Shown here: one piece after another, positions 16,501 through 23,843 of the stretch
How positions within the stretch are numbered: the first letter of the stretch is position 1
How the letters are laid out: each line of letters begins with the position of its first letter
Program-made: the position numbers and the translations under genes
The notes under the pieces: model-generated
What the model was told of the DNA's origin: nothing
Database searches by the model: none
The model's input: the letters and a program-made list of their open reading frames with translations, nothing else
NCBI RefSeq assembly: GCF_006517175.1
Contig: NZ_CP041186.1
Span: 7,281,074-7,345,073 of the forward strand
DNA length: 64,000 nucleotides
From: Persicimonas caeni
GTDB taxonomy: Bacteria > Myxococcota_A > Bradymonadia > Bradymonadales > Bradymonadaceae
Direction: 5' to 3'

Positions 16501-18409
16501 CGGCGCGCTCGGCGTGTTCTTTGAGCTCGCCGTAGGTGTAGCGCTCGGTGATGCCGTTGCTGTGGTGCTGCAGCGCCACGCGCTTCGAGAAGTTGTGGGT
16601 GCTGGCGTCGAACAGCTCGATCAGGTCGTCGTAGGTGTACGACTTCTTGCCGCTCGCCTTGAACTTCGCCTCGAGCTCGGGGAACGCATGGCGGTACAGT
16701 CCGGGCACGTGCACATCGAGCCAGTAATGACGCCAGTCGATATCCTCGACGGGCGAGCCGTAGCGCTTCTGCTCGGAGGCCGGCAGCGTGGACGCCAGCT
16801 CGGGCAAATTGTCCGTCAGGAAGGTAAAGGCGTTGTGATGCGTAAACGGCACCATCAACTCGAAGATCTTTTCGGTGACGCCGGTGACCGTCTCGGCGGC
16901 TTTCAAGCCGCTCTTGACCGCGTTGACCGCCTTGCCCAGTCCGCCGAGTTGCTTGGTCGGCACCTTGTCGAGCAGTCCGCGCAGGCCCTTGGCGGCGCGC
17001 TTGAGCTGCGGGGCGCTCTGACGGTCGAACTTTTCGGCGCTCACCGGAACGCTGTCGAGTGAGTTGAGCAGAAGCTTTTGCCAGGTCGGCATGCGCTTGT
17101 TGCGGTACAGCTTGCGAAGGCCGAGGTTGGTCAACTCGACGAGTCGCTCGACGGAGACCGGATTGAGGTGGCCCGAGCCGCAGTGGTAAACGTCGTGCTG
17201 GCGCTTATCGATGAGCGCAGCAGCCGCCGCGAGCATACCGCCGGCGACATAATCGACGGGCACGACGTCCAAGTTGACCCCTCGGCGCGTCGGTACGTAC
17301 CGATGGCCTTTGGACATCAAGAAGACGAGCGGGGCGCTGGTGTTGATTCCCTCGTTCCAGCCCACGCTCGGGTACTGCATGGCGCTCTCGATGATCGCCG
17401 GACGGAAGATCGTCAGGTTGATCTCGTCCTTGGCGGCCGCCAACACGCGCTCTCCGAGCGACTTGGTGTAGGTGTAGATATTCGGCCAGCCCCAGAAGTC
17501 GGCGCGCTCACGTCCCTCGTGAGAGAGGCGCTTTCGCAGCCAGTCAGAGCGAAGCTTGGCCAGGGTCTGCTCGACGAGCACCGGGTTGTTCGGGTCGAGG
17601 TTCTTCTTTTTGAGCTTGTCGCGCGCCTGCTTGGCGAACTGGCTCTGGTGCTCCTGGTCGCTGGCGAGCTGCTTGGCGTGGGCGATCATGGCCAGGCAGT
17701 CTTCGATCTCACGCTCGGCGTCGTAGGAGACGCCCAACTCGGTGTAGTTCGGATAACGCGTCGGGCCGGGCAACTGCTCTTCGACCTTGCCGTCGACGTT
17801 GCCCGCCACGAAGCACGTCGACACGTGCATGTACGAGGCGTGGTTGCCCCCCAGGCGCACGAAGTCGAGCAGGTTGCGCTGACTCAGGGTGTTGATCGTC
17901 AGCGCGCTCTCCAGGTTGGGGTTGAAGTTCGTCAACCCCGCCGAGTTGATGAGCACGTCGAGGTTCGACGAGATGGCGCGAGCCTCGTCCTCGTCGAGCC
18001 CCAGGTGCGCGTCGGTGATGTCGCCAGCCAGCGGCGTGCACTTCTCCTTGATGAAGTCGATGTAGCCGTCTTCATAGATCTCGCGCAGCGGATCCATGAC
18101 CGAGTTGGCGGCAATCTGCTGGAAGAAGCGCTCCTCGGCGGTCTGGGTCGCCCTCGGGCGGATGAGCACGTAGACCTGGTCGATGTCCGGGTGATACCGC
18201 AGCAGCATCGACAAGAAGGCCTTGCCCAAAAAGCCGGTGGCTCCCGTCAGCAGGATCGTGCGGCCCGACAACGTCTCGGAGACCGACCATTCCACCGTCG
18301 GCTCGACCACAGTCGAGCCGTTGGCGCCGTTGACGCCGGCAGGGGCGTGCCCATTGGGCTTGTGATCGGTCGAAGAACTATCGTTCATTGTGTTCGCGTC
18401 GTTCGACAT
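13574..18409 (-). CDS. ElbD-like multidomain enzyme: fatty acyl reductase, AMP ligase, ACP, PlsC acyltransferase, SCP2
   Basis: This 1611-residue protein carries five domains. Residues about 48-585: alcohol-forming fatty acyl-CoA reductase (GATGFLGKAF; YTYTKSLGE for YxxxK; FAR_C-like part). Residues about 590-1150: fatty acid-AMP/CoA ligase (YTSGTTGTPKGVMLTHQN, GYGLTEAAPV, HTGDLG, TRKIKR). Residues about 1165-1245: acyl carrier protein with the phosphopantetheine serine in LGFDSLMVVEL. Residues about 1262-1496: PlsC acyltransferase (NHSSHLDM, FPEGTRSKDG). The last 115 residues: SCP2 sterol-carrier-like lipid-binding domain. A similar domain set is known in ElbD of Myxococcus xanthus, a multifunctional enzyme of ether-lipid synthesis. 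The ATG at 18409 has AGGAAG upstream and follows the LarA-like gene by nine bases. All catalytic motifs look intact. Confidence 0.88.
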   Translation of the reverse strand: MSNDANTMNDSSSTDHKPNGHAPAGVNGANGSTVVEPTVEWSVSETLSGRTILLTGATGFLGKAFLSMLLRYHPDIDQVYVLIRPRATQTAEERFFQQIAANSVMDPLREIYEDGYIDFIKEKCTPLAGDITDAHLGLDEDEARAISSNLDVLINSAGLTNFNPNLESALTINTLSQRNLLDFVRLGGNHASYMHVSTCFVAGNVDGKVEEQLPGPTRYPNYTELGVSYDAEREIEDCLAMIAHAKQLASDQEHQSQFAKQARDKLKKKNLDPNNPVLVEQTLAKLRSDWLRKRLSHEGRERADFWGWPNIYTYTKSLGERVLAAAKDEINLTIFRPAIIESAMQYPSVGWNEGINTSAPLVFLMSKGHRYVPTRRGVNLDVVPVDYVAGGMLAAAAALIDKRQHDVYHCGSGHLNPVSVERLVELTNLGLRKLYRNKRMPTWQKLLLNSLDSVPVSAEKFDRQSAPQLKRAAKGLRGLLDKVPTKQLGGLGKAVNAVKSGLKAAETVTGVTEKIFELMVPFTHHNAFTFLTDNLPELASTLPASEQKRYGSPVEDIDWRHYWLDVHVPGLYRHAFPELEAKFKASGKKSYTYDDLIELFDASTHNFSKRVALQHHSNGITERYTYGELKEHAERAADMLVACGVTDHASALIVSENRPQWGMTYFGILKAGGVAVPVDPDSSAAQIANLMRSCQARAAILSDAAHERLGAELQEMLREEGTPAVLLTFGQLFNRALPSSTDEVVELGELAADGGRVAHAAPGELVAAADEGQPLASLIYTSGTTGTPKGVMLTHQNFTNLLASLQQTFSINERDGFLSVLPLHHTFEFACGFLMPLSKGATITYLDELSGEELNSALSSTRVTALIGVPALWQLLNRRIKQRIDDAPPAVAWALDFLLGVNTTLRDRFNVNIGPTVFGAVHKAFGGRLKYLISGGAALPADVLEAFHGLGFNLYEGYGLTEAAPVLTVNAPDDGLNPGSVGKPLPGIEVKIHEPNDEGVGEVIARGPNVMRGYLDREEETERALQDGWLHTGDLGKMDKRGRLTIVGREKEVIVTSGGKNVYPDELEEVYGACDDIEELSIVGLPDGSGSERVACLVRPSVDEGASAEQVAEARSRIREHFRVEGSRMASHNRIKVLRFWDQEFPRTATRKIKRTDVVDILERLHERELAEMEVDEEEEAEWAWLYGQIARLADVDAEDVHGASHFVDDLGFDSLMVVELASILAERDFHVSTEQLSGVHTVRQLERLLDAEDSELAHAMVHAKKPTHERVDEFPVHPALAEFGKKMLHLGQKKAYDEFFDVEIYGRANIPHHDPNVIVAANHSSHLDMGLVKYALGDYGKDVRALAAADYFFSNPARKTYFNNFTNLIPVARSGSLEGALAGAEEALSKGEMVLVFPEGTRSKDGKLQEFRRGVGYLAASRRVNILPLYIDGTHRALPKGSSLPSVTSRKLKVYIGPMLDVRSLLRDCEEMSPMEQYEYISKKTREAIVKLRDAAHARPGRDDEDLSPLFTGLNDKFERNKLTEEVSFYFSLGSNENLKWTIIVNPEDCQIRCGKPQDGRADCVIKTSPDIFKKIVTESYVPSMDEFMSGKIKTNDPQLLMQFQNVFAL

Positions 18410-18418
18410 CGCGACTTC

Positions 18419-20005
18419 CTACTTGACGTCGGTGATGATGTACGGCGGATGATTGAGCAGACTGATGCTCGGCGAGGGGCCGTGGGTCTCTTTGGCCATC
18501 TCGAGGGCATCGTCCATCGTCTCGGCGCGCTCCCAGCCCAATCGCTCGGGCACATGCTCGTTCTCGGCGCCCACGACGATGACCCGGCCCACGTGGTTGG
18601 CGCCATTCTCGCACCAGTACCACATGTAGAAGGGGTGCACGCCGTGATAAGCGTTCCCTCTGCGAAACATCTCGATGTAGCTCGGGTTGTGCGCAAACTC
18701 CTGCTCGAACTTGTGGGCGAGCTTGTGGGAGTTGCGCGTCTCGGGCAGACACCGGTTGAAGAACTCGATGTAGCTGGGGTGATGATCCGGGTCGAACTCA
18801 TCATAGCACGGGTGGGTGATGATGAGCGTGCCGTCCTTTTTGATGAGCGGCTTGCCCCGGTACATGTTGAAGAAATAACCCAGCGCCATGACCCGGACCA
18901 ACAGCGGGTTCATGATCGAGTTGACGTTGTAGGGGCTCTCGAAGGGAATGCCGTAGATGACCACGTCCGACTGGCCTTCGACTTCGACGGCGTGCTGCTG
19001 CCAGCACTTCTCGAGGGTCTTGGCGTGGGTGGCTTCGGTCTCCCCGGCGAAGACCCCGATGAGGCCGTAGGGCGCGGGCACTTTGTGAAACAACGCTCGT
19101 TTGGCCGCGCGCGGCGCTTTGTTCAGCGCCCAGCGGAAAGAGCGAAACTTCATGTGGTCGGCGCCGGTCCAGTCGTCCTCGTTCTTGGCCAAGAAGTCGA
19201 GGTTGTCGTCATACATCTTGTTGTTCAACGCCGTCTCGATGTGGAAGACGTTGAGCTTCTCGTTGATGAACTTGCCGATGCGCGTGTTGCTGTCGTAGAG
19301 CGCCGAATTCTCCGGATCCATGTACGAGTCGCTCTTGGCGATCGTGTCCGGGTTATGGTGGTGGCGAATCGACTTGTAGCCCGACATCCCCGTGCCGATC
19401 GACTTGTAGCCGCCGTTCATCGGCACGTAGTTGACGTTGACGTAGATGAGCAGGTCGCTCTCGGCCGCCGCGCGCACCACCTCGACGTCTTCGCCGTGGT
19501 CGGTCTGGCCCAGGTAGACCATGCTGTCCGGATCCTCGGCGTCCATGTTGTAGAGGCGCTCGGGATAGTACTTGTCGAAAATCTTGGCGCCCACCGAGCG
19601 CTTGATCTCGGCAGGGGTCATGCGCCGGTGAAGCGCCAGCGCCATGAACATCTCGATGTCCTCGACGCCGTGGTCCTCGAGCATCTGCACCACGATTTCC
19701 AACACCTCTTGGCGGATGTCGGGGGTCTTCATCGGCGGCAGCGGTACGCTGATGTCGTCGATGGCGATGGCCACCTTCATGCCCGGCTCGAGCTGGGCGA
19801 AGAGCGGATCAACGTCTCCCTCGGGGTGGTTGAGCGCGTAGCGAATCGCTGCTCCGCGGTTCTCGATGGGCTTCATCGGCGGGTTGGCGTAAATGGCGCG
19901 CGTGCCCGCCGGAAACTTGTAGGTGAGGAAGTCTTCGGCGTAGTGCAAATAGCGCGGTGCCGAGTCCTCGTCGAGGTAGACTACGTTGTTCGAGTTTTCT
20001 GCCAT
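18419..20005 (-). CDS. LarA-like (lactate racemase N-terminal domain) protein
   Basis: The 528-residue protein resembles the nickel-pincer LarA superfamily (DUF2088). The segment KVAIAIDDISVPLPPM corresponds to the family's 'vaiddiTRP' strand, and ALALHRRMTPAEIKRSVG corresponds to the 'TGTHRPmTeeEi' histidine motif. LarA racemases are about 425 residues; this one has an extra roughly 100 residues at the C terminus. The substrate is unlikely to be lactate given the context between a HAD phosphatase and an ElbD-like enzyme. No larB, larC or larE genes are visible here. The ATG at 20005 was chosen because the upstream extension runs into a purine-rich repeat tract; no clear ribosome binding site is seen. 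Confidence 0.75.
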   Translation of the reverse strand: MAENSNNVVYLDEDSAPRYLHYAEDFLTYKFPAGTRAIYANPPMKPIENRGAAIRYALNHPEGDVDPLFAQLEPGMKVAIAIDDISVPLPPMKTPDIRQEVLEIVVQMLEDHGVEDIEMFMALALHRRMTPAEIKRSVGAKIFDKYYPERLYNMDAEDPDSMVYLGQTDHGEDVEVVRAAAESDLLIYVNVNYVPMNGGYKSIGTGMSGYKSIRHHHNPDTIAKSDSYMDPENSALYDSNTRIGKFINEKLNVFHIETALNNKMYDDNLDFLAKNEDDWTGADHMKFRSFRWALNKAPRAAKRALFHKVPAPYGLIGVFAGETEATHAKTLEKCWQQHAVEVEGQSDVVIYGIPFESPYNVNSIMNPLLVRVMALGYFFNMYRGKPLIKKDGTLIITHPCYDEFDPDHHPSYIEFFNRCLPETRNSHKLAHKFEQEFAHNPSYIEMFRRGNAYHGVHPFYMWYWCENGANHVGRVIVVGAENEHVPERLGWERAETMDDALEMAKETHGPSPSISLLNHPPYIITDVK

Positions 20006-20027
20006 GGGAAATACGTCAGTAAATAAG

Positions 20028-20161
20028 TGAACAAGCAAAAGAGCGAAAAAGCAAAAGAGTGAAAAAGCGGACAAGCACAGAAGAAGAGAGCTAACGAGCC
20101 GGAGAGCCTCAATCGGACAGCTTTGGGGGCCTTTTTCTCTATTACTTTTTCTCTTTTTTGC
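20028..20161. repeat. Purine-rich repeat tract with inverted pyrimidine counterpart
   Basis: Bases 20034-20070 contain near-repeats of AGCAAAAGAGCGAAAA. Bases 20129-20161 are a pyrimidine tract whose complement has the same flavour (GAGCAAAAAAGAGAAAAAG). The two can fold into a loose hairpin between the HAD gene and the LarA-like gene. The wording resembles the tandem array at 261-350. Confidence 0.6.
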
Positions 20162-20170
20162 TCCGAGCTT

Positions 20171-20854
20171 CTACTCCAAGTTGAGGATCGGCCAGTCGTA
20201 GGCGCGAGCGTTCGTCTTCATACGAAAATCGGGGTTGACCGCACAGGGGTGGCCGACCACCGACAACAGCGGGATATCCGAGCCGCTGTCGGCATAGGCA
20301 AACGATCCGTCCAGATCGATTTCGTGCTTCTCGGCATAGCGCCGCACCCACAGGGCCTTGTTGGCGCCGGCCAGCACCGGCTTGGCCAGACGGCCGGTGG
20401 CCACTCCGTCCTTCATCTCCAGGCGGTTGGCGACGAACTCGTCGACCCCCAGGTAATCGGCCAGCGGCTCGGTGATCACGTCGAGCGCGCCAGTGATCAA
20501 GATCTGACGGTGCCCCTGCTCGCGAGACTTGTCGATGAGCGACCGCGCCCCCTTGAAGATGTTCGGGCGAATCACGTTCTCGAAGACTTCTTCGCCGATC
20601 ACCACCAGGCGGTCTTCCGAGTAGCCGGCGTAATTCTTGTAGAAATGCTCGTTGAACTTGCGCCGGTCGAATTTGTCGGCCAGCCAGTAAGCCGGAAGGC
20701 TCGCCAGCAGGCCGGCGGTCTTAGTCAGCTTTTTTGCGAGATAAGGCGTGTTCAGCGCGTAATATGCATAGGCATGCACGACGTTAGTCTTGATGAGGGT
20801 TCCGTCGACGTCGTAAAACGCCGCGGTTCCACGCTTTTTCTTGGCTGCGGTCAT
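20171..20854 (-). CDS. HAD-IB family phosphatase
   Basis: The 227-residue protein has the HAD nucleophile motif FYDVDGTL, the motif II threonine in ILITGALD, a lysine-containing motif III region and the acidic motif IV ADSGSDIPLL. Members of this branch (SerB/CicA-like) dephosphorylate small phosphate esters. Several lie beside acyltransferases and dephosphorylate lysophosphatidic-type lipids, which fits the cluster but is inference. The ATG at 20854 has GGAG seven bases upstream. It is the first gene of the minus-strand lipid cluster. Confidence 0.87.
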   Translation of the reverse strand: MTAAKKKRGTAAFYDVDGTLIKTNVVHAYAYYALNTPYLAKKLTKTAGLLASLPAYWLADKFDRRKFNEHFYKNYAGYSEDRLVVIGEEVFENVIRPNIFKGARSLIDKSREQGHRQILITGALDVITEPLADYLGVDEFVANRLEMKDGVATGRLAKPVLAGANKALWVRRYAEKHEIDLDGSFAYADSGSDIPLLSVVGHPCAVNPDFRMKTNARAYDWPILNLE

Positions 20855-20927
20855 GAGGTCACTCCACCGGGATGACACGAATACGCCCATTGTTCGAGCG
20901 GCGAAATCTTCTAGTGGTTGGGCTAAA

Positions 20928-20965
20928 TGACTGTCAAGACGCGACTTTTTCTGACTGACCAGTCA
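20928..20965. promoter_or_regulatory. Pair of TGACT palindromes, candidate repressor operator
   Basis: TGACTGTCA (20928-20936) and TGACTGACCAGTCA (20952-20965) are palindromes about 22 bp centre to centre, close to two helical turns. They sit upstream of the HAD gene and of the small membrane-protein gene, where both promoters must lie. The second resembles TetR-family operators. No regulator gene is adjacent. Confidence 0.4.
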
Positions 20966-20984
20966 TGGCCCGGCTCGAGCAGGT

Positions 20985-21002
20985 GAGTTGCGCCGGCAAC
21001 TC
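20985..21002. promoter_or_regulatory. Perfect 7-bp inverted repeat in divergent promoter region
   Basis: GAGTTGC and GCAACTC flank a GCCG loop. It lies 75 bases before the membrane-protein gene at 21077 and may be an operator or a leader hairpin. Confidence 0.4.
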
Positions 21003-21076
21003 AACGGCCACTATCCAAATTCCACGCAACGGGTTATAACAAGGACGAACCTCTTTCGGATAACGACCCAAACGCG

Positions 21077-21622
21077 ATGGACACCTCCCAGCTTCTCGAA
21101 CAGGTCAACGACGTCATCGACTCGTTGTTCAGCAGCGGCTCGCGCTACCAGCTCGAAAAGATCGTCACCATCGCGGTCTATGCGATCATTTCGGTGGCGA
21201 GCTTGGTGTGGGCCTTCAGTGGCGGTAGCGGTGACAACGAGCTCGGTGCCAAGTTCGAGGTCGAACAGCTCACCGAGATCGATGACCTGAACCTGCACCT
21301 GATTAACGACTCGGATGCGTGGACCAACGTGCGAGTCGTCCTCAATCAGAAGTATCTTTGGACGACCGACAAGGTCGAGGCCGGTCGTCAAAAGACCCTG
21401 CGCCCCAAAGACTTCGAGTATTATTACTACATCCCGCGCCCCTGGGGCCGCCACGATTGGGAGCTTCTCGCCCAAACGCCCAAGCCCGGCCCCGAAGCCC
21501 CGTCGACCCTCGAGGTCGAGTTTGTCCAGATTCGCGCCAGCCAGGGAAGTAGCGACGTCTCTTTCGGCGCTGAAGGCAATACGGAGTCGGGCACCGGCGA
21601 GAACGTCGCCGAAGCCCAATAA
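21077..21622 (+). CDS. Small single-pass membrane protein of unknown function
   Basis: The 181 residues contain one clear transmembrane segment at about 28-47 (IVTIAVYAIISVASLVWAF), after a short helical cytoplasmic part. The following domain (residues about 55-150) is beta-rich: it has FEVEQLTEIDDLNLHLINDSDAWTNV-type sequence and the aromatic stretch EYYYYIPRPWGRHDW. The last 30 residues are acidic and disordered. I do not recognise the family. It precedes a hybrid histidine kinase gene by 181 bp. Confidence 0.7.
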   Translation: MDTSQLLEQVNDVIDSLFSSGSRYQLEKIVTIAVYAIISVASLVWAFSGGSGDNELGAKFEVEQLTEIDDLNLHLINDSDAWTNVRVVLNQKYLWTTDKVEAGRQKTLRPKDFEYYYYIPRPWGRHDWELLAQTPKPGPEAPSTLEVEFVQIRASQGSSDVSFGAEGNTESGTGENVAEAQ

Positions 21623-21628
21623 TACTCC

Positions 21629-21643
21629 AGCGCCAAAGGCGCT
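21629..21643. terminator. Short stem-loop after the membrane-protein gene
   Basis: AGCGCC and GGCGCT pair perfectly around AAA, seven bases after the stop codon. No T-run follows. The rest of 21644-21803 is the leader of the histidine kinase gene. Confidence 0.4.
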
Positions 21644-21803
21644 AACGTCGAGAGTGACGTTGTCGTGATACGCGGCCGCCGACAGCCTTCCTGAGCCGTT
21701 TTCCGCCGAGCACCTGAGCCAACCGAGGGGACCGTGTCTAAGTTTCTCACGACCTCGAGGGCGATCTCCGCCCCCTCATCAGGGAGCGCTCCGGAGACGG
21801 TAT

Positions 21804-23810
21804 ATGACCACCGAAGACCACAGACATGGACCGGATGACGAGCCGCGGTGGTCGTCCATCCAACCGGCGCTGACGCCATGCGACGATACCGAGCGTCGCT
21901 ACGAGACGCTGGTGAACTCGCTGAACGCGATTTTCTGGGAGTTCGATCCCTGCTCGATGGACACGCTGTACGTCAGCCCGCAGGTGGACCGGATTCTGGG
22001 CTACGAGCCGCGGCAAGTGCTCGAAACGCCCAACTTTTGGGTCGACCACATCCACCCCGACGATCGCGACTGGGTTCTACAGCGGTGTCTCGAGAGCGCA
22101 GAAAACGGACAGGAGCATGCATTCGAGTACCGGCTTCTGAACGCCGAAGGCCGAGTCGTCTGGCTGCGCAAAAACGCGGTCATCGACGTGACCGCCGCCG
22201 GCGACAAGATCATTCGCAGTGTGATGCTCGATATCACCGAAGCCAGAGAGGCCCAGGCGGCCAGTCGCGCCAAGAGTATGTTCTTGGCGAACATGAGCCA
22301 TGAGATTCGCACGCCGATGAACGCGATCATCGGAATGTCGGAGCTTCTGGGAGACACCTCCCTCGATACGTTACAGCGCGAGTATCTCGAGATGCTCGAC
22401 GAGTCGGCGCATTCGCTGTTGCGGTTGCTCAACGATATCCTCGACTTCTCGCGCATCGAAGCGGGTGAGCTCGAACTGGAAGAGCGCTCGTTCGACGTCG
22501 ATGAGACGTTGGGCACGCCGCTGCAGATGTTGGCCAGCCGGGCGGCCGACAAAGGCTTGGAGCTGTCGTACGAGGTCGACGGTGCAGTTCCCACGCGTCT
22601 GGTGGGGGATCCCGGCCGCCTACGGCAGGTGCTGATCAACCTGGTGACCAACGCCATCAAATTCACCGACGAGGGCGAAATTGGCGTCCATGTCGGCGTC
22701 GACTGGCGTGTGGACGAGCAGGTGTGCCTGCATGTCTCGGTCCGTGACACCGGCAGCGGCATTGACCCGGAGGTGACCGAGTTCATCTTCGGTGCGTTCA
22801 ACCAGCTCGACGATTCGCTGACTCGCCGCTGTGAAGGGACGGGGCTAGGCCTGGCGATCAGCCGTCAGCTGGTAAGCTTGATGGGCGGTGATATCTGGGT
22901 GGACAGTTCGCCCGGGGTTGGGAGTACGTTTCACTTTACAGCCGATGTGGGCGTCGCCGCGTCGAGCCATCTTATCGGTCAGCCCGTCGGCCGAGAGAGT
23001 CTCACCGGAGTACGCGTGCTGATCGCGGATGACCATCCGGCAACCCGCACGATTTTGGCACGCACGGTCGAGCAGTGGGGCATGCGCCCGACGCTTGCTG
23101 CCACGGGAGCCGAAGTGCTCGAGGCGCTGCGTCATGCGCGGCGGTTGGGCGATCACTACTGCGTGGCGTTGATCGACGGTGTGATGCCGGACTTGAGCCA
23201 CCAAGAGTTTCTCGAGTTGCTCGATCGTGAGGAGCTCGGGCAGGGCTGTGCCTTCGTGACCACGAGTACTGCCCACGACTATGCTCGCAGCGTGGATGGT
23301 GAGCACGGCGAGGCTCACCTGACCAAGCCGATCAAGCCCACCGAACTCTTCCAAGTGGCCGTGGATGCGCTCGGGCTCGGTGACGCCCAGCGGGTCCCCC
23401 GGCAGGAGAGGAAGCTCGAAGAGGTCACGCCGCTTCACGTGCTGTTGGCCGAAGACAGCCCCGTGAATCAGAAACTGGCGGTGACGTTGCTCGAAAAGCG
23501 CGGGCACTCCGTGGTAACGGCCCGCACCGGAAAAGAGGTGCTGGAGCGACTCGACGAGGCCAGCGGGGAGTTCGACCTCATTTTGATGGATATCCAAATG
23601 CCGGAGATGGACGGTGTCACCGCCACTCGAAAGCTGCGCGAGCGTGAGAAGTCCGCCGGTACGGGGGTTCATATTCCGGTCATCGCGCTGACGGCTCACG
23701 CCATGAAGGGCGATCGCAGCCGATTTCTGGCGGCGGGCATGGACGACTACCTGGCCAAACCGATCAAGAGCGCCGATCTGTACGAAACTTTGGCGAAATT
23801 TGGCAGCTAG
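21804..23810 (+). CDS. Hybrid sensor histidine kinase with PAS and two receiver domains
   Basis: The 668-residue cytoplasmic protein has a PAS domain (about 25-150, including YVSPQVDRILGY and DDRDWVLQRC), a HisKA domain with the phosphorylated histidine in MSHEIRTPMNAIIG, and an ATPase domain (N box LINLVTNAIKFT, G boxes DTGSGID and GTGLGLAIS). Receiver 1 (about 400-520: LIADDHPATRT, ALIDGVMPD, KPIKP) and receiver 2 (about 540-665: LLAEDSPVNQK, LILMDIQMPEMDG, ALTAHA, KPIKSADL) follow; both keep the acidic pocket, the phospho-acceptor Asp and the lysine. There is no transmembrane segment, so it senses a cytoplasmic signal. The ATG at 21804 has GGAG seven bases upstream. No output regulator is adjacent. 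Confidence 0.95.
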   Translation: MTTEDHRHGPDDEPRWSSIQPALTPCDDTERRYETLVNSLNAIFWEFDPCSMDTLYVSPQVDRILGYEPRQVLETPNFWVDHIHPDDRDWVLQRCLESAENGQEHAFEYRLLNAEGRVVWLRKNAVIDVTAAGDKIIRSVMLDITEAREAQAASRAKSMFLANMSHEIRTPMNAIIGMSELLGDTSLDTLQREYLEMLDESAHSLLRLLNDILDFSRIEAGELELEERSFDVDETLGTPLQMLASRAADKGLELSYEVDGAVPTRLVGDPGRLRQVLINLVTNAIKFTDEGEIGVHVGVDWRVDEQVCLHVSVRDTGSGIDPEVTEFIFGAFNQLDDSLTRRCEGTGLGLAISRQLVSLMGGDIWVDSSPGVGSTFHFTADVGVAASSHLIGQPVGRESLTGVRVLIADDHPATRTILARTVEQWGMRPTLAATGAEVLEALRHARRLGDHYCVALIDGVMPDLSHQEFLELLDREELGQGCAFVTTSTAHDYARSVDGEHGEAHLTKPIKPTELFQVAVDALGLGDAQRVPRQERKLEEVTPLHVLLAEDSPVNQKLAVTLLEKRGHSVVTARTGKEVLERLDEASGEFDLILMDIQMPEMDGVTATRKLREREKSAGTGVHIPVIALTAHAMKGDRSRFLAAGMDDYLAKPIKSADLYETLAKFGS

Positions 23811-23843
23811 TGGTGGCGCACCGCCAGCTGCCGGGCAGGGCGC

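Noticed and set aside
17078-20026. 982-codon plus-strand frame opposite the lipid cluster
   Set aside because: It mirrors the codon pattern of the LarA-like gene and of the N-terminal half of the megaenzyme, both of which have clear family motifs. It lacks a ribosome binding site and any recognisable domain.
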